From positions 124,001-188,000 of the forward strand of contig NZ_JACVAQ010000003.1 of the NCBI RefSeq assembly GCF_014851905.1: a DNA stretch of 64,000 nt, given 5' to 3'. The position numbers and the translations under genes were made by a program. Of this stretch, positions 47,210-58,881 are shown one piece after another (positions within the stretch are counted from its first letter, which is position 1; each line of letters starts with the position of its first letter). The notes beneath the pieces are model-generated. The model was not told where the DNA came from. It worked only from the letters and a program-made list of their open reading frames with translations, and did not search any database. The stretch comes from Pseudomonas sp. PDM14 (GTDB lineage: Bacteria > Pseudomonadota > Gammaproteobacteria > Pseudomonadales > Pseudomonadaceae).

Positions 47210-47467
47210 ATGGCACACAAGAAAGCTGGCGGTAGTACTCGTAACGGCCGCGACTCAGAAAGCAAACGCCTTGGCGTGAAGATGTATGGCGGCCAGGTCA
47301 TCAAGGCCGGCAACATCATCGTGCGTCAGCGCGGTACCCAGTTCCACGCCGGTTACGGTGTTGGCATGGGTAAAGATCACACCCTCTTCGCTAAAATCGA
47401 AGGCGTGATCAAGTTCGAAGTGAAGGGCGCGTTCAACCGCCGCTACGTAAGTGTCGTGACTGCCTAA
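47210..47467 (+). CDS. rpmA: 50S ribosomal protein L27
   Basis: The protein has 85 residues ([29 protein letters not shown]...). The N-terminus starts directly with AHKKAGG, so no Firmicute-type cleaved leader is present. The terminator at 47484-47513 separates it from obg. Confidence 0.98.
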   Translation: MAHKKAGGSTRNGRDSESKRLGVKMYGGQVIKAGNIIVRQRGTQFHAGYGVGMGKDHTLFAKIEGVIKFEVKGAFNRRYVSVVTA

Positions 47468-47483
47468 GTCCGCGCTTGCTGAA

Positions 47484-47513
47484 GAAGCCCTGTCTCGCGA
47501 CGGGGCTTTTTTG
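47484..47513 (+). terminator. terminator after rpmA
   Basis: The AAGCCCTGTC-TCGC-GACGGGGCTTTTTT stem and T-run may be partly read through into obg. Confidence 0.9.
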
Positions 47514-47545
47514 TTTCTGTATACCCTGTATCCGTGTTCCATTAG

Positions 47546-48796
<1,251 letters not shown>

Positions 48797-48875
48797 GGTA
48801 TCGTACGGCGCCGCTTGATAGCGGCGTCGTGCTGATTGCAGGCACGTATTTGCATTCTGGCTAGGGTTGGAAAAG

Positions 48876-49994
48876 ATGCGGGACAAGGTTACAGGTGCGC
48901 AGCGCTGGGTGGTCAAGATTGGCAGCGCGCTGCTGACGGCGGATGGGCGTGGTCTGGACCGCGCCGCCATGGCGGTTTGGGTCGAGCAGATGGTTGCGCT
49001 GCGCGAGGCGGGCGTCGAGCTGGTGCTGGTGTCCTCGGGGGCGGTGGCGGCCGGGATGAGTCGCCTTGGCTGGGTGTCGCGTCCGAGTGCCATCCATGAG
49101 CTGCAGGCTGCTGCTGCGGTCGGGCAGATGGGGTTGGTGCAGGCCTGGGAGTCCAGCTTTGCCGAGCATGGCAAGCACACCGCGCAGGTACTGCTGACCC
49201 ATGACGACCTGTCGGACCGCAAGCGCTACCTGAATGCGCGTAGCACCCTGCGTACCCTGGTCGAGCTTGGCACCATTCCGGTGATCAACGAGAACGATAC
49301 GGTGGTCACCGACGAGATCCGCTTCGGTGACAACGATACCCTGGCGGCGCTGGTGGCCAACCTGGTCGAGGCTGATCTGCTGGTGATTCTCACGGATCGC
49401 GATGGCATGTTCGACGCCGATCCGCGGCACAATCCCGATGCTCAGCTGATTTTCGAAGCGCGTGCCGATGACCCGGCCCTGGATGCCGTGGCGGGAGGTA
49501 CCGGTGGTGCGCTCGGCCGTGGCGGCATGCAGACCAAGCTGCGCGCGGCGCGTCTGGCGGCGCGCTCGGGGGCTTACACGGTGATCGTCGGCGGGCGCAT
49601 CGAGCGCGTGCTTGATCGCCTCAAGGCGGGTGAGCGCCTGGGCACCCTGCTGGCGCCCGAGCGGGGTCTGCTGGCGGCGCGCAAGCAGTGGCTGGCTGGT
49701 CATCTGCAGACCCGTGGCACGCTGGTGCTGGATGCGGGGGCGGTCAAGGCGCTGCTGGTTGATCGCAAGAGCCTGTTGCCGGTTGGTGTGCGTCAGGTGC
49801 AGGGCAGTTTCCGTCGTGGCGAAATGGTGGTCTGCGTGGCGCCGGATGGGCGCGAGATCGCGCGCGGCCTGGCCAACTACAGTGCGCTGGAGGCGCAGAA
49901 GATTGTCGGTCAGCCTTCCGATGCCATCGAGAAGTTGCTTGGCTATGTCGATGAGCCTGAGCTGGTGCACCGCGACAACCTGATTCTGGTCTGA
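48876..49994 (+). CDS. proB: glutamate 5-kinase
   Basis: The protein has 372 residues from the ATG at 48876. The amino acid kinase domain ([59 protein letters not shown]) is followed by a PUA domain in the last ~90 residues. It catalyses the first step of proline synthesis. An in-frame TTG at 48867 is a less likely start. Confidence 0.97.
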   Translation: MRDKVTGAQRWVVKIGSALLTADGRGLDRAAMAVWVEQMVALREAGVELVLVSSGAVAAGMSRLGWVSRPSAIHELQAAAAVGQMGLVQAWESSFAEHGKHTAQVLLTHDDLSDRKRYLNARSTLRTLVELGTIPVINENDTVVTDEIRFGDNDTLAALVANLVEADLLVILTDRDGMFDADPRHNPDAQLIFEARADDPALDAVAGGTGGALGRGGMQTKLRAARLAARSGAYTVIVGGRIERVLDRLKAGERLGTLLAPERGLLAARKQWLAGHLQTRGTLVLDAGAVKALLVDRKSLLPVGVRQVQGSFRRGEMVVCVAPDGREIARGLANYSALEAQKIVGQPSDAIEKLLGYVDEPELVHRDNLILV

Positions 49995-50004
49995 GGAGAG
50001 TGCA

Positions 50005-50466
50005 ATGCGCATGGCAAAAGGATTGCTCGGCTTGCTGCTGATGGTTCCGCTGGTGGCGCCGGCGGAAGAGATTGGCGAGGTGTCCACGGTATTCAAGTGG
50101 CTCGGCCCGAACGACAAGATTGTCGTCGAGGCGTTCGATGATCCTCAGGTGGAGGGGGTGACCTGCTACCTGTCGCGCGCCAAGACTGGTGGTGTGAAGG
50201 GCGGTTTTGGGTTGGCGGAAGACCGCGCCGAGGCGTCGCTGGCCTGCCGTCAGGTCGGCCCGATCAATTTCACCGGCAAGCTCAAGGATGGTGAAGAGGT
50301 GTTCCGCGAGCGCACGTCGCTGGTGTTCAAGACCATGCAGGTGGTGCGCTTCTTCGACGAGAAGCGCAACACCCTGGTCTATCTCGTGTACAGCGATCGG
50401 GTGATCGAGGGCAGTCCGCAGAATGCGGTCACGGCGATCCCGATTCTGCCCTGGCCAAACGAGTGA
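50005..50466 (+). CDS. CreA family exported protein
   Basis: The protein has 153 residues with an N-terminal signal peptide ([20 protein letters not shown]). The CreA signature includes [30 protein letters not shown] and [28 protein letters not shown]. It follows proB by ten bases with GGAGAG as ribosome site and is probably co-transcribed. The role of CreA is unknown. Confidence 0.92.
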   Translation: MRMAKGLLGLLLMVPLVAPAEEIGEVSTVFKWLGPNDKIVVEAFDDPQVEGVTCYLSRAKTGGVKGGFGLAEDRAEASLACRQVGPINFTGKLKDGEEVFRERTSLVFKTMQVVRFFDEKRNTLVYLVYSDRVIEGSPQNAVTAIPILPWPNE

Positions 50467-50467
50467 G

Positions 50468-50497
50468 AAAAGCCGGTGCCCTGCACCGGTTTTTTTA
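50468..50497 (+). terminator. terminator after creA
   Basis: AGCCGGTGC-CCT-GCACCGGTTTTTTT. Confidence 0.93.
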
Positions 50498-50517
50498 TGC
50501 GCTGAATGGCGGGCAAT

Positions 50518-50542
50518 AAAAAACCGGCCGAGGCCGGTTTTT
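50518..50542 (-). terminator. terminator after rpsT
   Basis: AAAAACCGGCC-TCG-GGCCGGTTTTTT on the minus strand, with T-runs on both strands. Confidence 0.92.
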
Positions 50543-50558
50543 CAAGAACAGCTGTCGC

Positions 50559-50834
50559 TTAGGCGGCAGCTTGGCTCAGCGCCTTGATGTGACCGTTGAG
50601 GCGGCCTTTGTGGCGAGCAGCTTTGTTCTTGTGGATGATGCCTTTGTCGGCCATACGGTCGATTACCGGCACAGCCAGGGTGTAGGCGGTTTTGGCTTTG
50701 TCCAGGTCTTTGGCGTCGAGAGCCTTGACCACGTTCTTGATGTAGGTACGAACCATCGAGCGCAGGCTGGCATTGTGGCTACGACGCTTCTCAGCCTGTT
50801 TTGCGCGTTTTTTGGCAGAAGGTGTATTGGCCAC
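50559..50834 (-). CDS. rpsT: 30S ribosomal protein S20
   Basis: The protein has 91 residues ([33 protein letters not shown]...). The start is GTG at 50834, with GAGGAG eight bases upstream. An ATG-initiated upstream frame (to 50927) runs across the promoter and is rejected. Rare starts in rpsT are known from E. coli (UUG) and keep its translation low and autoregulated. Confidence 0.96.
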   Translation of the reverse strand: MANTPSAKKRAKQAEKRRSHNASLRSMVRTYIKNVVKALDAKDLDKAKTAYTLAVPVIDRMADKGIIHKNKAARHKGRLNGHIKALSQAAA

Positions 50835-50886
50835 CGTCAAGCTCCTCGAAAAAAAACTGGGGGGATAGCAACAAATAAGGCCGCGG

Positions 50887-50915
50887 ATAATGCCGAGCCA
50901 GGGTGCCGATGTCAA
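50887..50915 (-). promoter_or_regulatory. sigma-70 promoter of rpsT
   Basis: On the minus strand TTGACA-(17 bases)-CATTAT, an almost ideal promoter. The transcription start is near 50880. Confidence 0.9.
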
Positions 50916-51030
50916 GCTTATTAGCATTTGCCTTCGCTAGCCTGACCAGTGGCGGACCGCTACACTCGTCGGCTTTGCGCGGCGGTGGATTCTCCCCCTA
51001 TGCGCGCGTTTGCGGAAGCCCCTCATTCAG

Positions 51031-52575
51031 ATGAACCTGCTCAAATCGCTGGCGGCTGTCAGCTCCCTGACCATGTTGTCCCGCGTGCTCGGCTTCGTGC
51101 GCGATACCATCATTGCCCGCATGTTCGGCGCAGGCGTGGCGTCTGACGCCTTCGTGGTCGCCTTCAAGCTGCCCAACCTGCTGCGCCGGATCTTCGCCGA
51201 GGGGGCGTTCTCCCAGGCGTTCGTGCCGATCCTCGCGGAGTACAGGACCCAGCAGGGTGAGGAGGCTGCGCGTACCTTCGTCGCCTACGTCTGTGGCTTG
51301 CTGACCCTGGTGCTGGCGCTGGTTACCCTGATCGGCATTCTCGCTGCGCCGTGGATCGTCTGGATCTCGGCGCCCGGTTTTGCCGACGAGGCCGAGCGTT
51401 TCAGTCTGACCACCGACCTGTTGCGCCTGACCTTTCCTTATATATTGCTGATCTCGCTGTCGTCGCTGGCCGGGGCGGTGCTCAATACCTGGAACCGGTT
51501 CTCGGTGCCGGCCTTCGTGCCGACCCTGCTCAACGTCAGCATGATCGTCTTTGCCCTGTTCCTCTCGCCGTACTTCGACCCGCCGATCATGGCGCTGGGC
51601 TGGGCGGTGCTGGTGGGCGGGCTGCTGCAATTGCTCTACCAGCTGCCACACCTGAAGAAGATCGGCATGCTCGTGCTGCCACGCTTGAAGTGGCGCGATG
51701 CCGGCGTGTGGCGCGTGCTGAAGCTGATGGGGCCGGCGATTTTCGGTGTCTCGGTCAGTCAGATCTCGCTGATCATCAACACCATTTTCGCCTCGTTCCT
51801 GGTCGCTGGTTCGGTGTCGTGGATGTATTACGCCGATCGCCTGATGGAGCTGCCGTCCGGTGTGCTCGGCGTGGCGCTGGGCACCATCCTCCTGCCGGCG
51901 CTGGCGAAAACCTATGCCAGTGCTGATCGTGACGAATACTCGCGCCTGCTCGACTGGGGGCTGCGTCTGTGCTTCCTGCTGGTGCTGCCGTGCGCGCTGG
52001 CCCTGGCGATTCTCGCCGAACCGCTGACCGTGGCGCTGTTCCAGTACGGCAAGTTCACCGGCCAGGACGCGCTGATGACCCAGCAGGCGCTGATTGCCTA
52101 TTCGGTCGGCCTGCTCGGCATCATCCTGGTGAAGATCCTCGCGCCCGGTTTCTACGCCCAGCAGAACATCCGTACCCCGGTGCGCATCGCCATCGTCAGC
52201 CTGCTGGCGACCCAGGCGATGAACGTGCTGTTCGTCTTCGTGATCCCTCTGGCCCACGCCGGTCTGGCCCTGTCGATCGGCCTGGCGGCTTGCCTGAACG
52301 CCGGTTTGCTCTACTGGCAGTTGCGCAAGGCGGACATGTTCCAGCCGCAAGTCGGGTGGGGCGTGTTCATCGGCAAGCTACTGCTGGCGGTGGTGGCGAT
52401 GGTGGCGGTGCTGCTGCTGGCCATGCACTACATGCCGGCCTGGGATGAGGGCGGCATGCTCCTGCGCCTGTTGCGCCTCGGCGCGCTGGTGGTGGCGGGC
52501 GTGGTGGTGTATTTCGGCGTATTGCTGCTGCTGGGCTTTCGCCTGCGTGACTTCGCCCGGCGCAGTCTGGCCTGA
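51031..52575 (+). CDS. murJ: lipid II flippase MurJ
   Basis: This 514-residue protein with 14 predicted membrane helices (MOP superfamily) moves lipid II across the inner membrane. The N-terminus [35 protein letters not shown] and the [23 protein letters not shown] motif with conserved Arg residues are diagnostic. The ATG at 51031 is preferred to an upstream in-frame TTG at 51010. Divergent from rpsT. Confidence 0.96.
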   Translation: MNLLKSLAAVSSLTMLSRVLGFVRDTIIARMFGAGVASDAFVVAFKLPNLLRRIFAEGAFSQAFVPILAEYRTQQGEEAARTFVAYVCGLLTLVLALVTLIGILAAPWIVWISAPGFADEAERFSLTTDLLRLTFPYILLISLSSLAGAVLNTWNRFSVPAFVPTLLNVSMIVFALFLSPYFDPPIMALGWAVLVGGLLQLLYQLPHLKKIGMLVLPRLKWRDAGVWRVLKLMGPAIFGVSVSQISLIINTIFASFLVAGSVSWMYYADRLMELPSGVLGVALGTILLPALAKTYASADRDEYSRLLDWGLRLCFLLVLPCALALAILAEPLTVALFQYGKFTGQDALMTQQALIAYSVGLLGIILVKILAPGFYAQQNIRTPVRIAIVSLLATQAMNVLFVFVIPLAHAGLALSIGLAACLNAGLLYWQLRKADMFQPQVGWGVFIGKLLLAVVAMVAVLLLAMHYMPAWDEGGMLLRLLRLGALVVAGVVVYFGVLLLLGFRLRDFARRSLA

Positions 52576-52622
52576 GGCGCGAGTGGCAGACGCTCTGCCT
52601 GTTGTCTGCCGGCGCCTGTGCG

Positions 52623-52628
52623 TATAAT
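52623..52628 (+). promoter_or_regulatory. -10 element before ribF
   Basis: A perfect TATAAT sits 29 bp before the ribF ATG. The -35 is less clear (CTGTTG, about 18 bases upstream). Confidence 0.6.
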
Positions 52629-52656
52629 CGGCCACTTTGTAAGCAAGAAGCGCGCT

Positions 52657-53595
52657 ATGCAGCTGGTCCGAGGCCTCCACAATCTGCTACCCCTCACCCA
52701 GGGATGCGTTGCCACCATCGGTAATTTCGATGGCGTGCACCGTGGGCACCAGGCGATTCTCGCTCGTTTACGCGAGCGTGCCATCGAGCTGGGCGTACCC
52801 AGCTGCGTGGTGATTTTTGAGCCGCAGCCGCGGGAATTTTTCGGTCCGGATACTGCACCGGCACGCCTGACTCGCTTGCGCGAGAAGCTTGAGCTGTTGG
52901 CCGAGCAGGGTGTCGATCGGGTGTTGTGTCTTGCATTCAACCGCCGTCTGCGCGAGCTGTCGGCGACCGAGTTCGTGCGTCAGGTGCTGGTCGAGGGGCT
53001 GCATGTGAAGCACCTCGAGGTCGGTGACGACTTCCGCTTCGGTTGCGACCGTTCCGGGGATTTCGGGTTTCTCGTGCAGGCCGGTGCCGAGCACGACTTC
53101 AGCGTCGAGGCGGCGATGACCGTCGAGCTCGATGGTGATCGCGTCAGCAGTACCCGCGTGCGCCAGGCCTTGCAGGCCGGGGAGCTGGAACTGGCCGAGC
53201 GTTTGCTAGGCCGCCCGTTCGCACTGGCCGGTCGGGTGTTGCACGGGCAGAAGCTGGCGCGCCAACTGGGCACGCCGACGGCCAATGTGCAGCTCAAGCG
53301 CCGTATTGCGCCCCTGCGCGGGGTGTATCTGGTCAGTGCGCTGGTCGATGGCCGGCGTTATCACGGTGTGGCCAACATCGGTCAACGGCCTAGCGTCGCT
53401 GGCGATGGCAAGCCTCACCTGGAAGTGCACCTGCTGGAGTTCGCTGGCGACCTGTATGGTCAGCGCCTGACGGTGATCTTCCACCACAAGCTGCGCGATG
53501 AGCAGCGCTTCGCCTCCCTGGAGGCATTGAAGTCGGCGATAGATGCGGATGTTGCCGCCGCCCGGGCCTACTGGCTTGGCCAACCGCTTGATTGA
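52657..53595 (+). CDS. ribF: bifunctional riboflavin kinase / FAD synthetase
   Basis: The protein has 312 residues. The N-terminal FMN adenylyltransferase domain has VATIGNFDGVHRGHQAIL and SSTRVRQALQAGELELAERLLG. The C-terminal riboflavin kinase domain has LARQLGTPTANVQL and GVANIGQRPSV. It makes FMN and FAD. The ATG at 52657 is the family start. Confidence 0.96.
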   Translation: MQLVRGLHNLLPLTQGCVATIGNFDGVHRGHQAILARLRERAIELGVPSCVVIFEPQPREFFGPDTAPARLTRLREKLELLAEQGVDRVLCLAFNRRLRELSATEFVRQVLVEGLHVKHLEVGDDFRFGCDRSGDFGFLVQAGAEHDFSVEAAMTVELDGDRVSSTRVRQALQAGELELAERLLGRPFALAGRVLHGQKLARQLGTPTANVQLKRRIAPLRGVYLVSALVDGRRYHGVANIGQRPSVAGDGKPHLEVHLLEFAGDLYGQRLTVIFHHKLRDEQRFASLEALKSAIDADVAAARAYWLGQPLD

Positions 53596-53626
53596 CCACT
53601 GTATTAGATGAGTCCAAGAGCCTGAG

Positions 53627-56458
53627 ATGACCGACTACAAAGCCACGCTGAACCTCCCGGATACTGCCTTCCCGATGAAAGCCGGCCTGCCGCAGCGCGA
53701 GCCGCAAACCCTGGCGCGCTGGGACAGCATTGGCCTGTACCAGAAGTTGCGGCAGATTGGCGAGAACCGGCCGAAGTTCGTCCTGCATGACGGCCCGCCC
53801 TACGCCAACGGCAGCATCCACATCGGTCACGCGGTCAACAAGATCCTCAAGGACATGATCACCCGGTCCAAGACTCTGTCTGGCTTCGACGCGCCATACG
53901 TGCCGGGCTGGGACTGCCACGGTCTGCCGATCGAGCACAAGGTCGAGACCACCTTCGGCAAGAATCAGCCGTCCGACCTGACCCGTGAGCGCTGCCGCAC
54001 CTATGCCGGCCAGCAGATCGAAGGGCAGAAGGCCGACTTCATCCGTCTCGGCGTGCTGGGCGAGTGGGACAACCCCTACAAGACCATGGACTTCGCCAAC
54101 GAGGCCGGAGAAATCCGCGCCCTGGCCGAAATGGTCAAGCAGGGCTTCGTATTCAAGGGCCTGAAGCCGGTCAACTGGTGCTTCGATTGCGGCTCGGCGC
54201 TGGCCGAGGCCGAGGTCGAATACCAGGACAAGAAATCCGATGCCATCGACGTGGCCTTCGCCGTCGAGGACGCCGACAAGCTGGCGGCCGCCTTCGGTCT
54301 TGCCAGCCTGGCCAAGCCGACCAGCATCGTCATCTGGACCACTACGCCCTGGACCATCCCGGCCAACCAGGCGCTGAACGTTCACCCGGAATTCATCTAC
54401 GCCCTGGTCGACACCGGTGAGCGCCAGCTGCTGCTGGCCGAGGAACTGGTGGAAAGTTGCCTGGCGCGCTATGGCCTGCAGGGCGAGGTTATCGCCACCG
54501 CACCAGGTGCCGCGCTGGAAAACATCCGTTTCCGCCACCCGTTCTACGAGCGCTTCTCGCCGGTTTACCTGGCCGAGTACGTCGAAACGGGCGCCGGTAC
54601 CGGCATCGTGCACTCGGCCCCGGCCTACGGCGAGGACGACTTCCGTTCCTGCAAGCAGTACGGCATGAGCAACGACGACATCCTCAGCCCGGTGCAGAGC
54701 AACGGCGTGTACGTCGAGTCGCTGCCCTTCTTCGGTGGCCAGTTCATCTGGAAGGCCAATCCGGCCATCGTCGCCAAGCTCGGTGAAGTGGGTGCGCTGC
54801 TCAAGCACGAAGCCATCCAGCACAGCTACATGCACTGCTGGCGCCACAAGACTCCGCTGATCTACCGCGCCACGGCGCAGTGGTTTGTCGGCATGGACAA
54901 GCAGCCGAACGTGGGCGACACCTTGCGCGAGCGCGCCCTGGCGGCCATCGAACAAACTCAGTTCGTTCCGGCCTGGGGTCAGGCGCGCCTGCACAGCATG
55001 ATCGCCGGGCGCCCGGACTGGTGCATCTCGCGTCAGCGCAACTGGGGCGTGCCGATCCCGTTCTTCCTGCACAAGGAAAGCGGCGAGCTGCACCCGCGCA
55101 CCGTAGAGCTGATGGGCGAAGTGGCTGCGCGCGTGGAAGAGCAGGGCATTGAGGCCTGGTTCAAGCTCGACGCCGCCGAGCTGCTCGGTGACGAGGCTGC
55201 TCAGTACGACAAGATCAGCGACACCCTGGACGTGTGGTTCGATTCCGGCACCACCCACTGGCATGTGATGCGCGGCTCGCACCCCATGGGGCACGAGCAC
55301 GGCCCGCGCGCGGACCTGTATCTGGAAGGCTCCGACCAGCACCGCGGCTGGTTCCACTCGTCCCTGCTGACCGGTAGCGCCATCGATGGCCACGCGCCGT
55401 ACAAGGCCCTGCTGACCCATGGTTTCGTGGTTGACGAGAACGGCCGCAAGATGTCCAAGTCGCTGGGCAACGTGGTTGCGCCGCAGGAGGTCAACGACAG
55501 CCTGGGGGCCGACATCATGCGCTTGTGGGTCGCCTCCACCGACTACTCCGGCGAGATGGCGGTGTCCAAGGTCATCCTGCAGCGTAGCGCCGATGCCTAC
55601 CGGCGCATCCGCAACACCACGCGCTTCCTGCTCTCGAATCTCAACGGCTTCGATCCAGCCAAGGATCTGCTGCCGGTCGAGCAGATGCTCGATCTGGACC
55701 GCTGGGCGCTCGACGCCGCGGCGCGTTTGCAGGGCGAAATCATCGAGGCCTACGATGAGTACCGTTTCTGGAACGTTTACCAGAAGGTGCACAACTTCTG
55801 CGTACAGGAGCTGGGCGGCTTCTACCTCGACGTGATCAAGGATCGTCAATACACCACCGCCGCCGACAGCGTGGCGCGCCGCTCCTGCCAGAGCGCGCTG
55901 TACCACATCGCCGAAGCGCTGGTGCGCTGGATCGCACCGATCCTGGCCTTCACCGCCGACGAAATCTGGCAGTTCATGCTGGGCGAGCGCAACGAGTCGG
56001 TGATGCTCAACACCTGGTATCAGGGGCTCGACCGTCTGCCGGAAGGCTTCGTGCTGGACCGTGCGTACTGGGACCAGGTCATGACCGTCAAGGCCGCCGT
56101 GAACAAAGAGCTGGAAAACCTGCGTGCCGCCAAGGCCATTGGTGGCAGCCTGCAGGCCGAGGTCACCCTGTACGGCGTGGATGCGCTGAACGCAGCGCTG
56201 CACACCCTGGGTGACGAACTACGCTTCGCCCTGATCACGTCCGGCGCCAAGCTGGCACCGCTGGCCGATGCGCCTGCCGATGCGGTGGACACCGAGGTGG
56301 CTGGCCTGAAGCTGAAGATCGTCAAGTCGGTGCATGCAAAGTGCGGGCGCTGCTGGCACCACATTGCCGATGTCGGCAGCCATGCCGCGCATCCCGAGCT
56401 GTGTGGTCGTTGCGTGAGCAACATCGAAGGCCCGGGCGAGGTGCGCAAGCATGTCTGA
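53627..56458 (+). CDS. ileS: isoleucyl-tRNA synthetase
   Basis: The protein has 943 residues. HIGH ([12 protein letters not shown]) and KMSKS ([10 protein letters not shown]) signatures, a large CP1 editing insert ([13 protein letters not shown]), and the C-terminal zinc site ([24 protein letters not shown]) are all intact. It is the bacterial housekeeping form. It overlaps lspA by eight bases. Confidence 0.98.
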   Translation: MTDYKATLNLPDTAFPMKAGLPQREPQTLARWDSIGLYQKLRQIGENRPKFVLHDGPPYANGSIHIGHAVNKILKDMITRSKTLSGFDAPYVPGWDCHGLPIEHKVETTFGKNQPSDLTRERCRTYAGQQIEGQKADFIRLGVLGEWDNPYKTMDFANEAGEIRALAEMVKQGFVFKGLKPVNWCFDCGSALAEAEVEYQDKKSDAIDVAFAVEDADKLAAAFGLASLAKPTSIVIWTTTPWTIPANQALNVHPEFIYALVDTGERQLLLAEELVESCLARYGLQGEVIATAPGAALENIRFRHPFYERFSPVYLAEYVETGAGTGIVHSAPAYGEDDFRSCKQYGMSNDDILSPVQSNGVYVESLPFFGGQFIWKANPAIVAKLGEVGALLKHEAIQHSYMHCWRHKTPLIYRATAQWFVGMDKQPNVGDTLRERALAAIEQTQFVPAWGQARLHSMIAGRPDWCISRQRNWGVPIPFFLHKESGELHPRTVELMGEVAARVEEQGIEAWFKLDAAELLGDEAAQYDKISDTLDVWFDSGTTHWHVMRGSHPMGHEHGPRADLYLEGSDQHRGWFHSSLLTGSAIDGHAPYKALLTHGFVVDENGRKMSKSLGNVVAPQEVNDSLGADIMRLWVASTDYSGEMAVSKVILQRSADAYRRIRNTTRFLLSNLNGFDPAKDLLPVEQMLDLDRWALDAAARLQGEIIEAYDEYRFWNVYQKVHNFCVQELGGFYLDVIKDRQYTTAADSVARRSCQSALYHIAEALVRWIAPILAFTADEIWQFMLGERNESVMLNTWYQGLDRLPEGFVLDRAYWDQVMTVKAAVNKELENLRAAKAIGGSLQAEVTLYGVDALNAALHTLGDELRFALITSGAKLAPLADAPADAVDTEVAGLKLKIVKSVHAKCGRCWHHIADVGSHAAHPELCGRCVSNIEGPGEVRKHV

Positions 56459-56960
56459 TACCTCGCGCTTCGGGCGCCTGGCCTGGCTGTGGCTGGCGCT
56501 GGCGGTGTTCATCCTCGATCAGGGCACCAAACAGATCGTGCTACAGGTGCTCGAGTACGGGCATCGCGTCGTGGTCATCGACGGCTATTTCGACTGGACG
56601 CACGTCTATAACCGTGGTGCGGCGTTCAGCTTCCTCGCAGGCGAGTCAGGCTGGCAACGCTGGTTCTTTGCAGCCATCGCGTTGGGTGTGAGCGCCGTGC
56701 TGGTGGTCTGGCTCAAGCGCCTGAAGGCCGACGAGACCTGGCTGGCGATTGCCCTGGCGATGGTCCTTGGCGGCGCGCTGGGCAACCTGTACGACCGCAT
56801 GGTCCTCGGCCACGTGGTCGACTTCATCCTGGTGCACTGGCAGAACCTGCACCATTTCCCCGCCTTCAACGTGGCGGACAGCGCCATCACCGTGGGTGCA
56901 GTGATGCTGGCGCTGGACATGTTCAAGAGCAAGAAATCCGGAGAGCCTGCCCATGACTGA
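56451..56960 (+). CDS. lspA: lipoprotein signal peptidase II
   Basis: The protein has 169 residues and four membrane helices. Catalytic Asp motifs [21 protein letters not shown] and [12 protein letters not shown] are present. It cleaves prolipoprotein signal peptides (globomycin target). It is coupled to ileS and to the FKBP gene, each by an eight-base overlap. Confidence 0.97.
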   Translation: MSDTSRFGRLAWLWLALAVFILDQGTKQIVLQVLEYGHRVVVIDGYFDWTHVYNRGAAFSFLAGESGWQRWFFAAIALGVSAVLVVWLKRLKADETWLAIALAMVLGGALGNLYDRMVLGHVVDFILVHWQNLHHFPAFNVADSAITVGAVMLALDMFKSKKSGEPAHD

Positions 56961-57405
56961 TTCACTCTCTCAAGAGCTACGTATCGGGCCGGACAAGGAA
57001 GTGACCCTGCATTTTGCCCTCAAGCTGGAGTCGGGCGACGTGGTCGACAGCACCTTCGACAAGCAGCCGGCTACCTTCAAGGTCGGTGACGGCAACCTGC
57101 TGCCGGGCTTCGAGGCGGCGCTGTTTGGCTTCAAGGCGGGCGACAAGCGTGTCGTGCAGGTCGAGCCGGAGAATGCCTTTGGTCAGCCCAATCCGCAGAA
57201 CGTACAGGTGATGCCGCGCACTCAGTTCCAGGATATGGAACTGTCCGAGGGGTTGCTGGTGATCTTCAACGATGCCGCTAACACCGAGCTGCCGGGCGTA
57301 GTAAAAGCCTACGACGAGGCCCAGGTGACTATCGACTTCAACCACCCGCTGGCTGGCAAGACGCTGAGCTTCGAGGTGGAAATCATCGCGGTACGGCCCG
57401 TCTAA
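56953..57405 (+). CDS. SlpA/SlyD-type FKBP peptidyl-prolyl isomerase (FkbX-like)
   Basis: The protein has 150 residues: an FKBP domain with an inserted IF chaperone flap ([45 protein letters not shown] ... [13 protein letters not shown]) and no metal-binding His-rich tail. Position between lspA and ispH is conserved in Proteobacteria (fkpB/fkbX). Confidence 0.94.
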   Translation: MTDSLSQELRIGPDKEVTLHFALKLESGDVVDSTFDKQPATFKVGDGNLLPGFEAALFGFKAGDKRVVQVEPENAFGQPNPQNVQVMPRTQFQDMELSEGLLVIFNDAANTELPGVVKAYDEAQVTIDFNHPLAGKTLSFEVEIIAVRPV

Positions 57406-57457
57406 ATCATCTTCCGTCACCTGGAAGAGGCCCGCAGGGGCAGTGAGGTTAAGCAGC

Positions 57458-58405
57458 ATGCACATCAAACTCGCCAACCCCCGCGGCTTCTGCGCCGGTG
57501 TCGATCGTGCCATCGAGATCGTCAACCGCGCGCTCGAGGTGTTCGGCCCGCCGATCTACGTGCGTCATGAAGTCGTGCACAACAAGTTCGTGGTCGAGGA
57601 CCTGCGCGCCCGCGGCGCGATCTTCGTCGAAGAACTGGACCAGGTGCCGGACGACGTCATCGTCATCTTCAGCGCTCACGGTGTGTCCCAGGCTGTGCGC
57701 AAGGAGGCCGAAGGCCGTGGCCTGAAGATATTCGACGCAACCTGCCCGCTGGTGACCAAGGTTCACCTGGAAGTTGCCCGTTACAGCCGCGACGGCCGCG
57801 AATGCATCCTCATCGGCCATGAGGGTCACCCGGAAGTCGAAGGCACGATGGGCCAGTACGATGGGCGCAATGGCGGGGCCATCTACCTGGTCGAAGACGA
57901 AGAAGATGTCGCCAACCTGCAGGTGCGCAATCCCGACTCCTTGGCATTCGTCACCCAGACCACCTTGTCGATGGACGACACCAGCCGCGTGATCGACGCC
58001 CTGCGCAGCAAGTTCCCCAGCATCGGCGGGCCGCGCAAGGACGACATCTGCTATGCAACGCAGAATCGCCAGGATGCGGTGAAGACCCTGGCAGCTGAGT
58101 GCGATGTGGTGCTGGTGGTGGGTAGCCCCAACAGCTCGAACTCGAATCGGCTGCGTGAGCTGGCGGAGCGAATGGGGACGCCGGCTTACCTGATCGATGG
58201 GGCTGAGGATCTGAAGAAAGAGTGGTTTGACGGTATTTCGCGAGTGGGTATTACCGCTGGCGCTTCTGCCCCCGAGGTCCTGGTTCGTGGTGTTGTCGAG
58301 TATCTAGAACGATGGGGTGTCTCTGGCTCCATTGAGCTGCATGGGCGTCCAGAAAATGTGACCTTCTCAATGCCTAAAGAGTTAAGAGTTAAGCAAGTAG
58401 AATAA
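57458..58405 (+). CDS. ispH: 4-hydroxy-3-methylbut-2-enyl diphosphate reductase
   Basis: The protein has 315 residues from the ATG at 57458. The Fe-S ligands are in [13 protein letters not shown] (C12), [11 protein letters not shown] and [23 protein letters not shown] binds diphosphate. It is the last step of the MEP pathway. The last ~80 codons are markedly AT-richer in wobble positions than the rest, marking a break in composition (see findings), yet the frame is intact. Confidence 0.96.
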   Translation: MHIKLANPRGFCAGVDRAIEIVNRALEVFGPPIYVRHEVVHNKFVVEDLRARGAIFVEELDQVPDDVIVIFSAHGVSQAVRKEAEGRGLKIFDATCPLVTKVHLEVARYSRDGRECILIGHEGHPEVEGTMGQYDGRNGGAIYLVEDEEDVANLQVRNPDSLAFVTQTTLSMDDTSRVIDALRSKFPSIGGPRKDDICYATQNRQDAVKTLAAECDVVLVVGSPNSSNSNRLRELAERMGTPAYLIDGAEDLKKEWFDGISRVGITAGASAPEVLVRGVVEYLERWGVSGSIELHGRPENVTFSMPKELRVKQVE

Positions 58406-58407
58406 GC

Positions 58408-58435
58408 AGCCCAGCAAAAGCTGGGCTTCTTGTTT
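58408..58435 (+). terminator. terminator after ispH
   Basis: AGCCCAG-CAAAAG-CTGGGCT is followed by TCTTGTTT. Confidence 0.8.
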
Positions 58436-58440
58436 GGTTA

Positions 58441-58881
58441 CTATTTCCAGCACTGTTCCACGGTCTTTCCACTGCCAGTTCGGCCCTTAGTGCCGAGAGC
58501 GGTAAGGGTTAGATTGCCACATTGCCCATCCCCGATTTCCTGCGCTGCCGTCAGCGTGTAGCCGCCGTCTCCGGCGGCAGTGCTAATGGTCATCTTGTAG
58601 TAGCCGTTTTCAGACGCCACTTTTTTGGTGCCGCTGTCTGTATTCCTCAAGGCCAGAAGAGCAATGTCGTTATTGTCAGTAACGTAACGGCTGTTCTGCG
58701 CATAAAAGCGCTCTTGGCGAGTGGCGGCTTCAATAAGTAGTGCATGCCCTTCCGAGCGCTTGCTCCTAGTTATGTACTCTAGGTAGTTCGGAGTGGCGAT
58801 GGCGGCAAGTATGCCGATTATCGCGACAGCTAACATGAGCTCGATGAGAGTGAATCCCGCAATTCGAGTTTTGCCTTTCAT
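58441..58881 (-). CDS. pilE: type IV minor pilin PilE
   Basis: The protein has 146 residues. The prepilin leader MKGKTRIAG is cut before F10, and mature FTLIELMLAVAIIGILAAIATPNYLEY has E14 (+5). Two Cys near the C-terminus (GQCGNL, EQCWK) should form the D-loop disulfide. It overlaps pilY1 by four bases (ATGA), so the pilY2 gene present here in P. aeruginosa is missing. Confidence 0.93.
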   Translation of the reverse strand: MKGKTRIAGFTLIELMLAVAIIGILAAIATPNYLEYITRSKRSEGHALLIEAATRQERFYAQNSRYVTDNNDIALLALRNTDSGTKKVASENGYYKMTISTAAGDGGYTLTAAQEIGDGQCGNLTLTALGTKGRTGSGKTVEQCWK

